A stretch of 64,000 nt of DNA from Carboxylicivirga sediminis. Its GTDB lineage: Bacteria > Bacteroidota > Bacteroidia > Bacteroidales > Marinilabiliaceae. Location of the stretch: the NCBI RefSeq assembly GCF_018156225.1, contig NZ_JAGTAR010000012.1, positions 62,001 through 126,000 of the forward strand, written 5' to 3'. The notes beneath the pieces are model-generated. The model was not told the origin of the DNA. It worked only from the letters and a program-made list of their open reading frames with translations, and did not search any database. This document shows positions 36,120-44,713 of the stretch, piece by piece. The position numbers and the translations under genes are program-made. Numbering within the stretch: the stretch's first letter is position 1; each line of letters begins with the position of its first letter.

Positions 36120-39100
36120 TTAGAAACTCATGTTTAAATTTAAACTATAGGTCGGTAGGTTGGGCATACCAATTCCGCTAACCTGCTCTGGATCTTGACC
36201 ATTCAAATCCTTATCAAATGCCCATACGGCAATATTACTGGCCTGAACGCCCATCCTAAGGTGCTTAATACCTGTACCTTCAAGCCATTTGCGAGGCATA
36301 ATATACGATAATGTAATGGTCTGCAAACGTATATGATCAGCATCCACAACACGGGCATCACTATAATCATACATCCTCCACAGATTACTACCTGGCGAAG
36401 CTATGTAACTGGTATTGGTAGCATATACATTATCATATCCATCGGCATCTGAGTTACTGGTCAACCTCATGTTGTAATCAGTAATCACAGGTATATTGGT
36501 AACATTTTCATCCCCTGCCTGGCGCCACCTATTATTAAATGCACTATTAATATTTTCATATGGCAATGGCAGGTTCTGATTTCCATTGTACAACGGTAAC
36601 AGGCGCGTTTTATACCCTAGCTTATAAGTGAAGTTGGCAGAAAGACTAAGGTTTCCATATTTAATTTGTGTACCAAATCCACCATAATACAATGGCACCC
36701 GACTTCCTTCGTATACCAACATTGCTTCAAGCTGTTGTTCAGGTGTCATATTCTCTTCAACCAAATGTTTAAAGGTTGGCAGACCTTCTTCTGTCAGGCC
36801 ATCAAACTGATAAGAGAAAAACCCATTTGTTGGAAATCCTTTTCGGTAAATGCTACCATTTAAATAGTCTTGTACAGTTAGGTTACTTTGTACGCCTTCC
36901 TCAAAACCTTCAAGTACGCGGTCCTTGTCGTATGAGAAGTTAAAATGGGTGCTCCAACCAAATTTATCTCTCTTGATATTTACAGTGCGAATGCTAAACT
37001 CGTAGCTGGTTACATCCTTGCTACCGGCATTGTATAACTGCGAAGAGCTACCATTAACCAAAGAAACTGGTCGACTTTGAATCAGATCATTGCTCTTGGA
37101 ATAAGCATAATCAAATGCACCATTAATTCGCCCTTTGAGTAAGCTATAATTTAAACCGATATTAACTGTTTCTGTTTTTTCCCAACGTAAGTTGGCGTTT
37201 GGAAACTCTGACAAACTAGCGATGGTCTCTGGGTAATAAATAGAACTGTAGCGACCATAATTTGAAATAAGCAAATAAGGACTTGCATTAGGCATAGTTC
37301 CTCTTACCCCGTAAGAAGCACGTAAGGCCAACTCGTCAAACAGGTTATTGCCTCCCATAAAAGCCTCGTTATGAATATTCCAACGACCTGAAAATGACCA
37401 TGTTGGCTTAAACTTATAGCGCTGATATTGTCCAAACGTATTAGAACCATCGCTACGAATATTAAAGTTAACAACATAGCGGTTGTCGTACACATAATTG
37501 AGAATACCAAAGAACGACATCGAATTTTTAACTCTATCCGTAATAGTTGGATAGACAGATACTCCACCTTGGTCTGTCAGCCAACTTATCATGGCATCAT
37601 AGTCGTAGCTTTCGAAATCCATTCCTCCAATTGAAGAACTATATGAAGGGTGATCCAAAACAATAAAACCGCGACCCTGATAATGATTATATCCCGGCAC
37701 TTGAAATCCGGTGGCCCCCCAATAGTTAGCCGAACGAGCTTCCTGCCCTAGGTTAACGTTAAACACATGCTTACCATTAATAACCTTATTGTAGTTTAAC
37801 TGGTTCGTTATTGAATAAGTATCCTGACTTACCATTCCTCCTGAGTAAATTCCACCAAATGGGACTGTAGAGCCTTTATTCACGTCTTCTGCGATCATGT
37901 CCTCAAACGAATCATAAGTTCTCAATGCAGCAATGTAATAGGTATCTTCGTTAATCCATTCTTCGGTTAGGTTGGTTGTATTTCGATAACTAACCAATGA
38001 TGTAAAACGGAAATTATTTAAGAACTTCCAACGTAACGAAGCTGATAATGCCAAATCCTTATTTGTAATATTCTTTTCTGAATTATCCATTTCATTAAGA
38101 ATATTATAACGCCCATAAACATATCCATTAACGCCATTATACATCTGCTTATTCGTATAATAATAGTCGCCGTTTTCGTCATAAATCGGAATTGTTCGGC
38201 TGGTATAATAAGCTGTATTAAATGGGTTAATAGAGCTATGGTTATAAGTGGCTTTCTGAACCGAACCACTCATTTTAAATGACAATAAAATATTATCACG
38301 CAAGTCCAGGTCGAGATTAGAACGCGCTGTAATCCTATTTAAATCAACATTTTTCTCTGTCCCTTGCTGGTCGTCATAACCCAAAGAAAAATAGTATCGT
38401 GCATTTTTACTACCACCACTGGCATTTAATGAATGTTGCTGTTTAACAGCCGGACGGTATAACTCGCCAAACCAATCTGCATTTAAGCTTTCGAGGTAAG
38501 ATACCTGATTTTGAAACTGTTCAAAATTATAAGTTCCATTCCAGTAGTTTGTTAAAGCACCTTCATAACCTAAATGGTCAATATTATTGTATGATGAACT
38601 AAAGCCAAGGTTTTGCTCATATATTTCACGCGATACATCAATACGTTCTTTAGAATTCATTAGGTTGAAGTCTGAATATTGAGGTGCACGTACCACACTC
38701 ATTCCTCCTGAATAGCTTAGCGTAGGTTTTCCTTCTTTGCCTCGCTTGGTTGTAATTACAATCACACCATTGGCAGCGCGCGTACCGTAAATGGCGGTTG
38801 CCGATGCATCTTTTAGTACATCAATTTTGGCAATATCCTGTGGGTTGATACCTGTTAAGGCATTACCAATCAAGTTAATATTATCAAAACTATTAATCTC
38901 ATCAGCTGATAGAGGAACCGGATCTTCATAGATGACTCCATCGATAACCCATAACGGACTTTGGTTTCCGGTAAAGGTACTTCCACCTCGGATACGTACT
39001 TTGGCAGCCGCTCCTGGTGTTGAACTCAGGTTAGTAATCATTAAACCAGTAGCCTTTCCTTCCAACATTTGGTCAACACTCAATGAACCAATCATATCAA

Positions 39101-39818
39101 GGTCTTCAGCTTCAATTGAGGCAATAGAGGATGTTAATTCTCTCTTGTCAATTACCTGATAACCAGTCACAACCACATCAGCCAACTCTTGCATTTCAGG
39201 TACCATCTGAACCTCAATGGAAGTGCGACCATTCAAAGCTACTTCCTGTTTCTCATAGCCAATAAATGAAAAGATCAATACTTCTACTGGCCGTGGCGAA
39301 TTCATCTTAAATTGGCCATTCAAATCGGTGATGGTTCCTAATATACCATTCTTAACCAATACATTTACCCCTGGCAATGTTTCACTCGTTTCAGAATCGG
39401 TAACTGTTCCTTTGATAGTTACTGTCTCCTGTTGTACATCATTAGCGGCTTCTTCCCTGTTCTTAATAATTATTACATCGTCGACCATTGTATAGGTTAA
39501 GTTGGTATTGGCTAACACCTCCTTAAGTACGTCTTCTACAGTTACATTTGACTTGTTGATTGTAACCGTATTAAGCGCAGCCATCTTTTCCTGGTTAAAG
39601 AAGAAGCTATAATCACTTTGTTGCCTGATTTCTTCAAACAGCTTGGCAATACTAACGTCTTTCAGATTAATGCTCACTCGCTTATCCTGAGAAAAAGAAC
39701 TTGCTGATACAGAAAGAACAGCACTAAATACCATAATAATGGATAACCTCATAATTAACCATAATTTTCTTAACTCACCGGGTGGCCGGAGAGCTGTTAA
39801 TAGTTTCTTTTTTTTCAT
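36120..39818 (-). CDS. SusC/RagA-type TonB-dependent transporter with STN domain
   Basis: A 1232-residue outer-membrane transporter. Order: signal peptide (about 1-43), STN signalling domain (about 48-130, VSINLKDVSIAKLFEEIRQQ), a carboxypeptidase-D-like repeat (about 138-215, IKGTVTDSETSETLPGVNVLV), the plug (about 225-360, with VDQMLEGKATGLMI and KDASATAIYGTRAANGVI), then the barrel ending in SLNLNMSF. The STN domain senses ligand and signals to FecR, so the transporter regulates its own operon. It is TonB-energised and brings bulky ligands into the periplasm, here presumably a peptide or protein. Confidence 0.93.
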   Translation of the reverse strand: MKKKKLLTALRPPGELRKLWLIMRLSIIMVFSAVLSVSASSFSQDKRVSINLKDVSIAKLFEEIRQQSDYSFFFNQEKMAALNTVTINKSNVTVEDVLKEVLANTNLTYTMVDDVIIIKNREEAANDVQQETVTIKGTVTDSETSETLPGVNVLVKNGILGTITDLNGQFKMNSPRPVEVLIFSFIGYEKQEVALNGRTSIEVQMVPEMQELADVVVTGYQVIDKRELTSSIASIEAEDLDMIGSLSVDQMLEGKATGLMITNLSSTPGAAAKVRIRGGSTFTGNQSPLWVIDGVIYEDPVPLSADEINSFDNINLIGNALTGINPQDIAKIDVLKDASATAIYGTRAANGVIVITTKRGKEGKPTLSYSGGMSVVRAPQYSDFNLMNSKERIDVSREIYEQNLGFSSSYNNIDHLGYEGALTNYWNGTYNFEQFQNQVSYLESLNADWFGELYRPAVKQQHSLNASGGSKNARYYFSLGYDDQQGTEKNVDLNRITARSNLDLDLRDNILLSFKMSGSVQKATYNHSSINPFNTAYYTSRTIPIYDENGDYYYTNKQMYNGVNGYVYGRYNILNEMDNSEKNITNKDLALSASLRWKFLNNFRFTSLVSYRNTTNLTEEWINEDTYYIAALRTYDSFEDMIAEDVNKGSTVPFGGIYSGGMVSQDTYSITNQLNYNKVINGKHVFNVNLGQEARSANYWGATGFQVPGYNHYQGRGFIVLDHPSYSSSIGGMDFESYDYDAMISWLTDQGGVSVYPTITDRVKNSMSFFGILNYVYDNRYVVNFNIRSDGSNTFGQYQRYKFKPTWSFSGRWNIHNEAFMGGNNLFDELALRASYGVRGTMPNASPYLLISNYGRYSSIYYPETIASLSEFPNANLRWEKTETVNIGLNYSLLKGRINGAFDYAYSKSNDLIQSRPVSLVNGSSSQLYNAGSKDVTSYEFSIRTVNIKRDKFGWSTHFNFSYDKDRVLEGFEEGVQSNLTVQDYLNGSIYRKGFPTNGFFSYQFDGLTEEGLPTFKHLVEENMTPEQQLEAMLVYEGSRVPLYYGGFGTQIKYGNLSLSANFTYKLGYKTRLLPLYNGNQNLPLPYENINSAFNNRWRQAGDENVTNIPVITDYNMRLTSNSDADGYDNVYATNTSYIASPGSNLWRMYDYSDARVVDADHIRLQTITLSYIMPRKWLEGTGIKHLRMGVQASNIAVWAFDKDLNGQDPEQVSGIGMPNLPTYSLNLNMSF

Positions 39819-39871
39819 ACTTTTGTAAATGCTAATAAATAATGTATTCTATTAAGGGTACGTTATATTCA

Positions 39872-39891
39872 GAGGGTGCGCCAACACCCTC
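39872..39891 (-). other. Intergenic hairpin between fecR and susC
   Basis: A 7-bp stem (GAGGGTG/CACCCTC) with a 6-base loop lies in the 86-base gap. On the transcribed minus strand it is preceded, not followed, by the eight-base A/T run, so it is unlikely to stop fecR-susC transcription. It may stabilise susC mRNA, giving more transporter than anti-sigma. Confidence 0.45.
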
Positions 39892-39904
39892 TTTTTTTTC
39901 GTTA

Positions 39905-41107
39905 TTATCGTGAAACGTATATTGTTTTATTGTCTTCTATCTCAATATGCACCGACATTTCTGCCTCAATAATATTAAGAATATTATTCATGTCTTTATA
40001 GCGAGGCAAATCACCTGTAAAGCGGATATCTTTAACGCTATCATCTGTAATAAATACGTCGACATCGTACCAACGAGCCACTTTAGTTAAGAATGATTCC
40101 AGAGGTTCATTATCAAACTTAAAGCGTCCTTCCTTCCAAGAGGTATACAGATAGGTTTCAACATCGTGCTTAAAAATGTTCTTTGTTTCTTTGTTCAGAA
40201 CCGTTTGCTGGTTGGGTTCCAGGTATTCATGCATGGCTGTCTGTCCGTCGAGTAGCTGCTCAACCAAAACCTTCCCTTCCACCAGCGTGGTGATAATATT
40301 TAAATCTTCTGGATAGGCCGAAATATTAAATTCTGTCCCCAATACTTCAACCGACTGACCACTAGACTCAACAATAAAAGGTTTGTTTGCATTGTGTGCC
40401 ACATCGAAATACGCTTCTCCCCTTAGCTGCACCCTTCTTTCTTTGCCTGTGAAAGGAACGTTGAATTTTAATTCACTGTCGGAGTTCAACCAAACCTGAG
40501 TGCCATCCGGTAACACCAATTGATACTCTCCACCTCGTGGAATTTTTAACGTGTTCATCATTGAAGGTAACTCTTTCTTTGCATCGGACTCTTGATACTC
40601 CAAAATACCTTCTTTATTATGAATCGACATGCTGCCTTCGTCAATGGATTCGCTTGCCAGTCCTTCCAAATCCACAACCTGACCACTATTTAGTATTAAC
40701 TGAGCCTGAGATGAACCTGGACCGATAGAAGCCTCGACAACCGATTGGTATTGAGACTTGTATTCGTGTTTCTGAAATAATACAAACAGTGCAATGCCAA
40801 TCACCAATACTGCAGCAATAGATGCCACTGCCTTATATACCTGCATACGTACTGATTTGCCCCGACGATACTCCTTATTCATCCGTTTTAGAAAAACTTC
40901 CCATTGCTCTGAAGCATCCACTCCATCAAAGGCCTGATTCCAATGGTCGAAAGCCTGCTCATCCAAAATATCTTTGGCAAGGATCCTGTTTTGAGCTGAC
41001 TTTTCCCATTCAGACAGAGCCTCTTTTTGTTCTTTATTCAACGAATCAAGAACCTTACCGGCTAATAACTTAGCATTCTTGATTTGTACGTCTATTCCTT
41101 TTCTCAT
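39905..41107 (-). CDS. FecR-type anti-sigma factor
   Basis: A 400-residue membrane protein. The cytoplasmic N-terminus (about 1-85) binds sigma, one helix at about 86-107 (AVASIAAVLVIGIALFVLF) crosses the membrane, and the periplasmic part holds the FecR domain (about 185-290; IPRGGEYQLVLPDGTQVWLNSDS, AYFDVAHN) and a C-terminal DUF4974 domain (about 330-400; EPLESFLTKVARWYDVDV), which resembles the STN fold it contacts. Together with the adjacent sigma and the STN-bearing SusC it makes a complete transenvelope relay. Confidence 0.93.
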   Translation of the reverse strand: MRKGIDVQIKNAKLLAGKVLDSLNKEQKEALSEWEKSAQNRILAKDILDEQAFDHWNQAFDGVDASEQWEVFLKRMNKEYRRGKSVRMQVYKAVASIAAVLVIGIALFVLFQKHEYKSQYQSVVEASIGPGSSQAQLILNSGQVVDLEGLASESIDEGSMSIHNKEGILEYQESDAKKELPSMMNTLKIPRGGEYQLVLPDGTQVWLNSDSELKFNVPFTGKERRVQLRGEAYFDVAHNANKPFIVESSGQSVEVLGTEFNISAYPEDLNIITTLVEGKVLVEQLLDGQTAMHEYLEPNQQTVLNKETKNIFKHDVETYLYTSWKEGRFKFDNEPLESFLTKVARWYDVDVFITDDSVKDIRFTGDLPRYKDMNNILNIIEAEMSVHIEIEDNKTIYVSR

Positions 41108-41145
41108 AATCTAAGTATCGACAAAATACAACTTGATTTCAAGTG

Positions 41146-41177
41146 AATGACGCAAATAAATGTTGTGGGGAGTGACA
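41146..41177 (-). promoter_or_regulatory. ECF-type promoter motif A, upstream of fecR
   Basis: Minus strand: TGTCACTC-N15-TGCGTCATT. The boxes equal those of motifs B and C, with one extra spacer base. It lies between the sigma stop and the fecR start, about 40 bases before the fecR ATG, and would drive fecR-susC-susD and the two lipoproteins. Confidence 0.7.
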
Positions 41178-41192
41178 GGTATTCGAAGTTTT

Positions 41193-41750
41193 TTAAAAAA
41201 AATTGATAAACTGAGTAAGCAATATAATAATATACTCAGCACCAAGCCTTTCCTTTAGTGCTTTGTAGGCACGTTTTTTTACTGTTTTGATGGTATTAAT
41301 GGTCACATCCAATTCGTCAGCAATTTCCTGATTACTGTATCCCTTTAGTGATAAGTGAACCACTTTAGATGCCTTGGGTGATAGTTCATTAATGGCTTCA
41401 CGCAATAGCTGGTAAGTTTCTTCTCTTAAAATTTCGTTTAAAAACTCCTGGTCGCCAATTGTTAATCCTTCGTCAATGCTTGCATTTGTTTTATGCTTCT
41501 CTTTGCGTAGCTGACTGATGCAAGCATTTTTTACAAGCACGTACAGATAGGCACGTAAGGTGTTTTCATCGGTAAAGTCTTCATTGTCTTTTTGCCAAAG
41601 CTTTACAAAAGCCTCCTGTACAATATCTTTGGCCACATCGTCGTCTTTTAGAATACGGGCTGCCAACAGACACATGGAGGGAAACAGACGTTCAAAGATA
41701 TCCTTAAATAACGAACTGTTATAGTCTATTTGTTTTCCAGCTAGCTTCAT
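41193..41750 (-). CDS. ECF sigma-70 factor (FecI-like)
   Basis: A 185-residue ECF sigma factor. Region 2 is at about 15-85 (DIVQEAFVKLWQKD; LRAYLYVLVKNACISQLRK) and region 4 at about 115-172 (INELSPKASKVVHLSLKGYSNQEIADELDVTINTIKTVKKRAYKALK). No extra domains are present. It is the first gene of the locus. Its likely targets are the four matching motifs at 41146, 31888, 28741 and 25839, an inference. It has no copy of that motif upstream, so it is probably expressed constitutively. Confidence 0.93.
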   Translation of the reverse strand: MKLAGKQIDYNSSLFKDIFERLFPSMCLLAARILKDDDVAKDIVQEAFVKLWQKDNEDFTDENTLRAYLYVLVKNACISQLRKEKHKTNASIDEGLTIGDQEFLNEILREETYQLLREAINELSPKASKVVHLSLKGYSNQEIADELDVTINTIKTVKKRAYKALKERLGAEYIIILLTQFINFF

Positions 41751-42120
41751 AATTTATGACAAACAACACAGCAGAATGCCCAATTTTCATCCTTAAATAT
41801 TGGACCAAGATAAGGTATGCAATTAAAAAATCAGCAAGTTTATTGTCACTAATCGTATTTGTCAATGCAAATCTGCCATTAAACATTTTGTATTCTACAG
41901 TCTCACCAAGACCACTATACAGCTAATTATTAACGACTTATATCTTTGCAATTAATCAGTTTCAATTGTCCACGCACAAACGCAAATTTTCTTTAACTAA
42001 AATATCCCAAAACCAACCGATATACATCCATCACAAGATGCAATATAATAAACATGATTACATCTATGAATTTGCATCCTTTTATACAACTCGGCGTTCA
42101 AATATGAATCACCAAACTTT
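41751..42120. other. 370-base gap without a gene
   Basis: AT-rich spacer between the sigma gene and the CorA gene (both minus). It must hold the sigma promoter, but no convincing TTTG/TAnnTTTG pair or copy of the ECF motif was found. Confidence 0.4.
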
Positions 42121-43185
42121 TCACAGCCACTTTTTTCGTTTAAAGTACCACAACATTATCAGCACAGTAATGATAATGATGCCCCACATGATAAAATAAC
42201 TATACTTGTAATGAAGCTCCGGAATATTTTCGAAGTTGGTACCATATACCCCGGCAATAAAAGTGATGGGAATAAAAATTACTGAAAAAATGGTCAGCAT
42301 CTTAAGTACATCATTGAGCTTATAAGCTACGGTAGTATGGAAAATATTCAGCTGATCGGATAAGATTTCGCGGTAGTTATCGACGGCTTCGTTGGCCTGT
42401 TCAATATTATGTCTCAGTTCATCCAGATGCACCTGAATACTTTCATCAATCAGCTCTGAATCTAACCTGCAGAGGTTTTGTATCATCTCACGGCAGGGCT
42501 TAATTATTTTCCGCAGATAGCTGATTTCTACCTTATAAGTATTAATTTTCACCAGACTATCAGATGATGGTTTTTCGATGAGTTCATCATCCAGATCCTC
42601 AATTTTTTCACCCAAACGGCTGATGATGTGCAGGTAATTGTCAATCACAACATCCAGCAGGGCAAATGCCAAATAATCAGCATTAGAACTACGAATACGC
42701 TTTTTGTTTTTGCGTAAGCGCTCTCTTATAGGATTAAACACGTCTCCCACTCGTTCCTGAAAAGATATGAGCAAATTATTATTGAAAACCAACACGAGAT
42801 TCTCTGACGTTATTTGGTCTTCGTCATCATCAAACTGCAGCATTTTAACCGATACATACAGACAATTCTCATATTCCTGCAGCTTAGGACGTCGATGGGT
42901 ATCCAGCACGTCAGCCACCACCAGTTTATCAATCTGCAATTCTGCAATCAGCTCCTCCAGCACCCCGGTGTCGTGCAGTCCATCAATGTTCACCCAAGAA
43001 ACAGCATCTTCAGACTGAAAGTCCTTGATTTCTGATATTGAGGCCAACTCCCGCTCTTCTAATTGGTCTTCACTGTAATTAATGAGCCGCAACTTGACAA
43101 AATCAAGTTTTTGCTCTCCCAAAAACCTTAATTCATAAGGTGATAATCCAATTGCTTCTTTTTTTGCTTTTAAAAACCTGGCCAT
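42121..43185 (-). CDS. CorA-family divalent cation transporter
   Basis: A 354-residue inner-membrane protein. A long cytoplasmic domain with alternating beta and helical parts leads to two C-terminal helices. The first helix ends in VFIPITFIAGVYGTNFENIPEL and the second is KYSYFIMWGIIIITVLIMLWYF, followed by a basic tail. The family signature GMN at the pore mouth reads GTN here, a substitution at the ion-selectivity position. CorA carries Mg2+ (or Co2+/Ni2+); the change could alter ion choice or direction, as in ZntB-type branches. No regulatory element was seen nearby. Confidence 0.88.
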   Translation of the reverse strand: MARFLKAKKEAIGLSPYELRFLGEQKLDFVKLRLINYSEDQLEERELASISEIKDFQSEDAVSWVNIDGLHDTGVLEELIAELQIDKLVVADVLDTHRRPKLQEYENCLYVSVKMLQFDDDEDQITSENLVLVFNNNLLISFQERVGDVFNPIRERLRKNKKRIRSSNADYLAFALLDVVIDNYLHIISRLGEKIEDLDDELIEKPSSDSLVKINTYKVEISYLRKIIKPCREMIQNLCRLDSELIDESIQVHLDELRHNIEQANEAVDNYREILSDQLNIFHTTVAYKLNDVLKMLTIFSVIFIPITFIAGVYGTNFENIPELHYKYSYFIMWGIIIITVLIMLWYFKRKKWL

Positions 43186-43314
43186 ATCTTTAGACGAGAA
43201 TTAGTATCAATCAAACGAATATACTATTAATGCACGAAATAAAATCATTTCAGCTGCTTGTATTCAATAAGCATTTGCATGCCTAATCAAAATACTCGCA
43301 TCCATTTTATCCAG

Positions 43315-44712
43315 CTATTTGAGTTGCTGCTTCGCCAATGATAAGCAAACCTCCCTGCTTGGGGCCGATACATTAATCACACTATAGGCTGCCTCACCAT
43401 TTATAGCCGCCATTCTCCATGTGAACTGACTGCAAGTATGCTGAAGGCCATTGGAATACCACCAGCACGAATACAACACCGGTTCTCCTTCTTTGTGTAA
43501 TTCAAAAGTAAATACCTCATGATGATTGATTTGCACCATATTCTCATTTGCTATTTGATAACCACTACCTCGCCAGCAAATAAACGGATGATGATCGGCA
43601 CCCAGAAAAAATGCCGGAGGCTTTACATACACTAAAGCATTGTTGTTGCTGTACTTCACTACACCATCTTTTGTAATACTTTGTTGCATATCAGGTAAGT
43701 TAAGAGATGGTGTTCCACCTTGGGTGTGAACATGATTCTGGCGCACCAAGGCTGATCCTGCTACCAGTAGCAATAGAAAAATTACCTTTCGAAAGGTGAC
43801 TTGCTTGATGACAGGCGCCTCATGCCCTTTCTCACTATACAACGGCTGCATATAAACAGCCAACAGAACCAGAGGCAAGCAAATATTGATGCTAAACACC
43901 AACAGGCCAATTATCTCGTGTATAAAGGTACCAGGCATGGCTCTCAAAATTACTGTAAGGATGATCCGTGATATGTTGCCGCATATCACCAATAGCAAAG
44001 TTGCCAATAGAAATAATAAACAAGGGAAAATAGCAATACGTTTATTATATCGCCGGGCTATAAAGGCCAACGAACTAATCGCAACAATTAGAGCCGCAGA
44101 AAGCATGTTAAGTCCCATACACTCCGGAGCAACAGTAAAACTCACGTCATCCATTACCAGACTATTTCCAGCCAATTCGATGGACGGAAATATAAGTGCC
44201 AATATCTTGCCTGCCAGACGGGTTAAAAATAAACGTATTGAAAAGCTGAACACCTGAAATAAATACTGAAAAGCAGGAGTACTTATACCCGCCAATACAT
44301 AGGACAGCAGGCCTGGTTGTTTCGGTGTTAGCATCAAAGTGAGCAGTAAAGAAAGGGTAAAACCTATATAAAAAGCGCTATATACATGTGTCAGGTAAAA
44401 CAGACCTAAAAACAAGGCTGATGCTACAAACGTAAATCCTGTATATCGCCTCGCCCTGTTGTTACCTAGTGTTAATGGTAAGGTGACAAAAAAGAGTATT
44501 TGCTCTAAACTTAATCCACCATAAGCAGCAAACACAGGAGTGGCAGCCAGTATTAGCAAAGCAATCTGCATATAAGCCTTGTAATGGCATATCTTTAATG
44601 CCTTTATCCAAAGAAGCCTTATGGTTTCGATGGTATTGGCCAGCTTAATACACAAACCAGGATGATTTAAGCACAATATTATGGCCAGCTGCCTGACATA
44701 ACGATAGATCAT
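43315..44712 (-). CDS. xrtN: Exosortase N-like membrane sorting protease
   Basis: A 465-residue protein with about nine membrane helices. It carries the exosortase catalytic triad: C198 in APECMGLNM, R249 in GNISRIIL and H265 in FIHEIIGLL. The C-terminal 150 residues form a periplasmic domain. Exosortases cut and process proteins bearing C-terminal PEP-type sorting signals. The adjacent VIT-domain gene (1-base gap) has such a C-terminus, the arrangement that defines the XrtN system in Bacteroidota, where one exosortase serves one dedicated substrate. Confidence 0.85.
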   Translation of the reverse strand: MIYRYVRQLAIILCLNHPGLCIKLANTIETIRLLWIKALKICHYKAYMQIALLILAATPVFAAYGGLSLEQILFFVTLPLTLGNNRARRYTGFTFVASALFLGLFYLTHVYSAFYIGFTLSLLLTLMLTPKQPGLLSYVLAGISTPAFQYLFQVFSFSIRLFLTRLAGKILALIFPSIELAGNSLVMDDVSFTVAPECMGLNMLSAALIVAISSLAFIARRYNKRIAIFPCLLFLLATLLLVICGNISRIILTVILRAMPGTFIHEIIGLLVFSINICLPLVLLAVYMQPLYSEKGHEAPVIKQVTFRKVIFLLLLVAGSALVRQNHVHTQGGTPSLNLPDMQQSITKDGVVKYSNNNALVYVKPPAFFLGADHHPFICWRGSGYQIANENMVQINHHEVFTFELHKEGEPVLYSCWWYSNGLQHTCSQFTWRMAAINGEAAYSVINVSAPSREVCLSLAKQQLK

Positions 44713-44713
44713 A

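Noticed and set aside
39872-39891. Terminator between fecR and susC
   Set aside because: The T-run is on the wrong side of the stem for the minus-strand transcript; called a neutral hairpin instead.
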